Shown: piece after piece, positions 6,161-6,725 of the stretch
Layout: each line of letters opens with the position of its first letter
Position numbering within the stretch: the first letter of the stretch is position 1
NCBI GenBank assembly: GCA_029262715.1
Contig: JAJCYX010000182.1
Location: 1-6,725 of the forward strand
DNA length: 6,725 nt
Source of the DNA: Chloroflexota bacterium
Lineage (GTDB): Bacteria; Chloroflexota; Dehalococcoidia; Lucifugimonadales; Lucifugimonadaceae
Direction of reading: 5' to 3'
Translations under genes and position numbers: made by a program
The notes under the pieces: model-generated
Databases searched by the model: none
What the model was told of the DNA's origin: nothing
Seen by the model: only the letters and a program-made list of their open reading frames with translations

Positions 6161-6725
6161 CTACTGTGACCAGTTCACTAGCAGCGTGCCCAGTATTACC
6201 AGTACCGAACCCTGTACTGCGCCAACCACTGAAGGTGTGACGTAGAGACTCTGCATGCCGGTAGAGCGCGCTGCGGTCAGCCAAACATACGCCGGTAACA
6301 GTATGGCTACCATAAATCCCAGGCTCATCAGATGCATCCAGAAACGGGCCCATGAACCAAAGAATGTTGCCACACGTGGCAGATCGTTTCCCCAGGAATC
6401 GGGCGAGGTAAAAGTAGCACCGAGCCAGTTCAGAGCATGAAGTGCCACTGTGAACAACACTGCTCCACCTGCCGCTGCGAACAGTCGAGGGTGTGTGCGA
6501 CTTCTACTTGTAACGAAGATGACCACTACCCAGAGTGCGACGATATGAAAGAGAGGACCTGAGCCCCAGGTGACTATGCCGCCGAATGTTGAGAACTCTT
6601 CCGTTTTCTGGCGGACTGCGACGAGCAGGTAGTCGGGTGCGAGGCCAGTGATGGCGAAACCTGTGATCCAGTGCCCAAGCTCGTGCAACAGCACGATTAC
6701 GATCACGCCGAATAGTGCTGAACCA
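6161..6725 (-). CDS. Multi-pass membrane protein with HELGH motif, M50-like, 5'-truncated
   Basis: The frame is open to the right edge, so the N-terminus lies beyond 6725; a GTG at 6706 is in frame but falls within a hydrophobic helix and is probably internal. Numbering from that GTG, the protein has HELGH (8-12) at the end of a membrane helix, as in intramembrane zinc proteases of the M50 (site-2 protease) type, where the two His bind zinc and Glu is catalytic. A second hydrophobic stretch begins near GSGPLFHIVA (48-57), which recalls the AGP-containing segment of M50 proteins. More helices lie at about 76-98, 120-145 and 158-178. The usual third-ligand motif (NPxxPLDG-like) is not visible; D108 in SWGNDLP is the only tempting acidic residue between helices. 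It could be an atypical M50 protease or a membrane protein of another zincin-like group. It lies upstream of rimM, same strand. Stop is TAG. Confidence 0.7.
   Translation of the reverse strand, partial: GSALFGVIVIVLLHELGHWITGFAITGLAPDYLLVAVRQKTEEFSTFGGIVTWGSGPLFHIVALWVVVIFVTSRSRTHPRLFAAAGGAVLFTVALHALNWLGATFTSPDSWGNDLPRVATFFGSWARFWMHLMSLGFMVAILLPAYVWLTAARSTGMQSLYVTPSVVGAVQGSVLVILGTLLVNWSQ

Noticed and set aside
6054..6353. 99-codon minus-strand open frame between the HELGH gene and rimM
   Set aside because: It overlaps the hydrophobic C-terminal half of the HELGH protein in another frame and encodes an Arg/Ser/His-rich sequence without motifs.

Overview
The window is an ordinary-looking stretch of bacterial chromosome holding seven protein genes and no RNA genes, mobile elements, CRISPR arrays or large repeats that I can see. 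Base composition is moderately G+C rich. The gene content does not fix the taxon. An MMPL exporter, an unspecialised acetolactate-synthase-like TPP enzyme and the style of YebC and RimM would suit a Chloroflexota lineage (for example Dehalococcoidia or SAR202-like) or an actinobacterial relative. That is a low-confidence inference, not something the sequence proves.

Layout: positions 1-1851 (+) hold the C-terminal four fifths or so of an MMPL/RND-type membrane transporter, cut by the left edge. A strong hairpin terminator (1870-1911) separates it from six genes that all run on the minus strand. In transcription order (right to left) these are: a HELGH-containing multi-pass membrane protein, probably M50-like and cut by the right edge (6725-6161); the 16S rRNA-processing/30S-maturation factor RimM (about 6049-5513); the YebC/TACO1-family translation factor (5464-4706); a small single-helix membrane protein with an acidic tail (4627-4382); a SixA-type histidine phosphatase (4283-3813); and a TPP-dependent ALS-like enzyme (3640-1985).

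How they fit: rimM and yebC are 48 bp apart and both serve translation, so they are probably co-transcribed. The gaps to the other minus-strand genes are 69, 78, 98 and 172 bp, so the whole row could be one long transcript or two to three units. No strong internal terminator was found, although the 172-bp leader of the TPP enzyme gene contains two small hairpins. The TPP enzyme and the MMPL gene converge on the shared terminator.

Most useful second looks: the start of rimM, where the only good Shine-Dalgarno site points to an upstream CTG; the HELGH membrane protein, which lacks a recognisable second M50 motif in the visible part; and the uncharacterised small acidic-tail membrane protein. 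I found no convincing evidence of a wholly new multi-gene system here.
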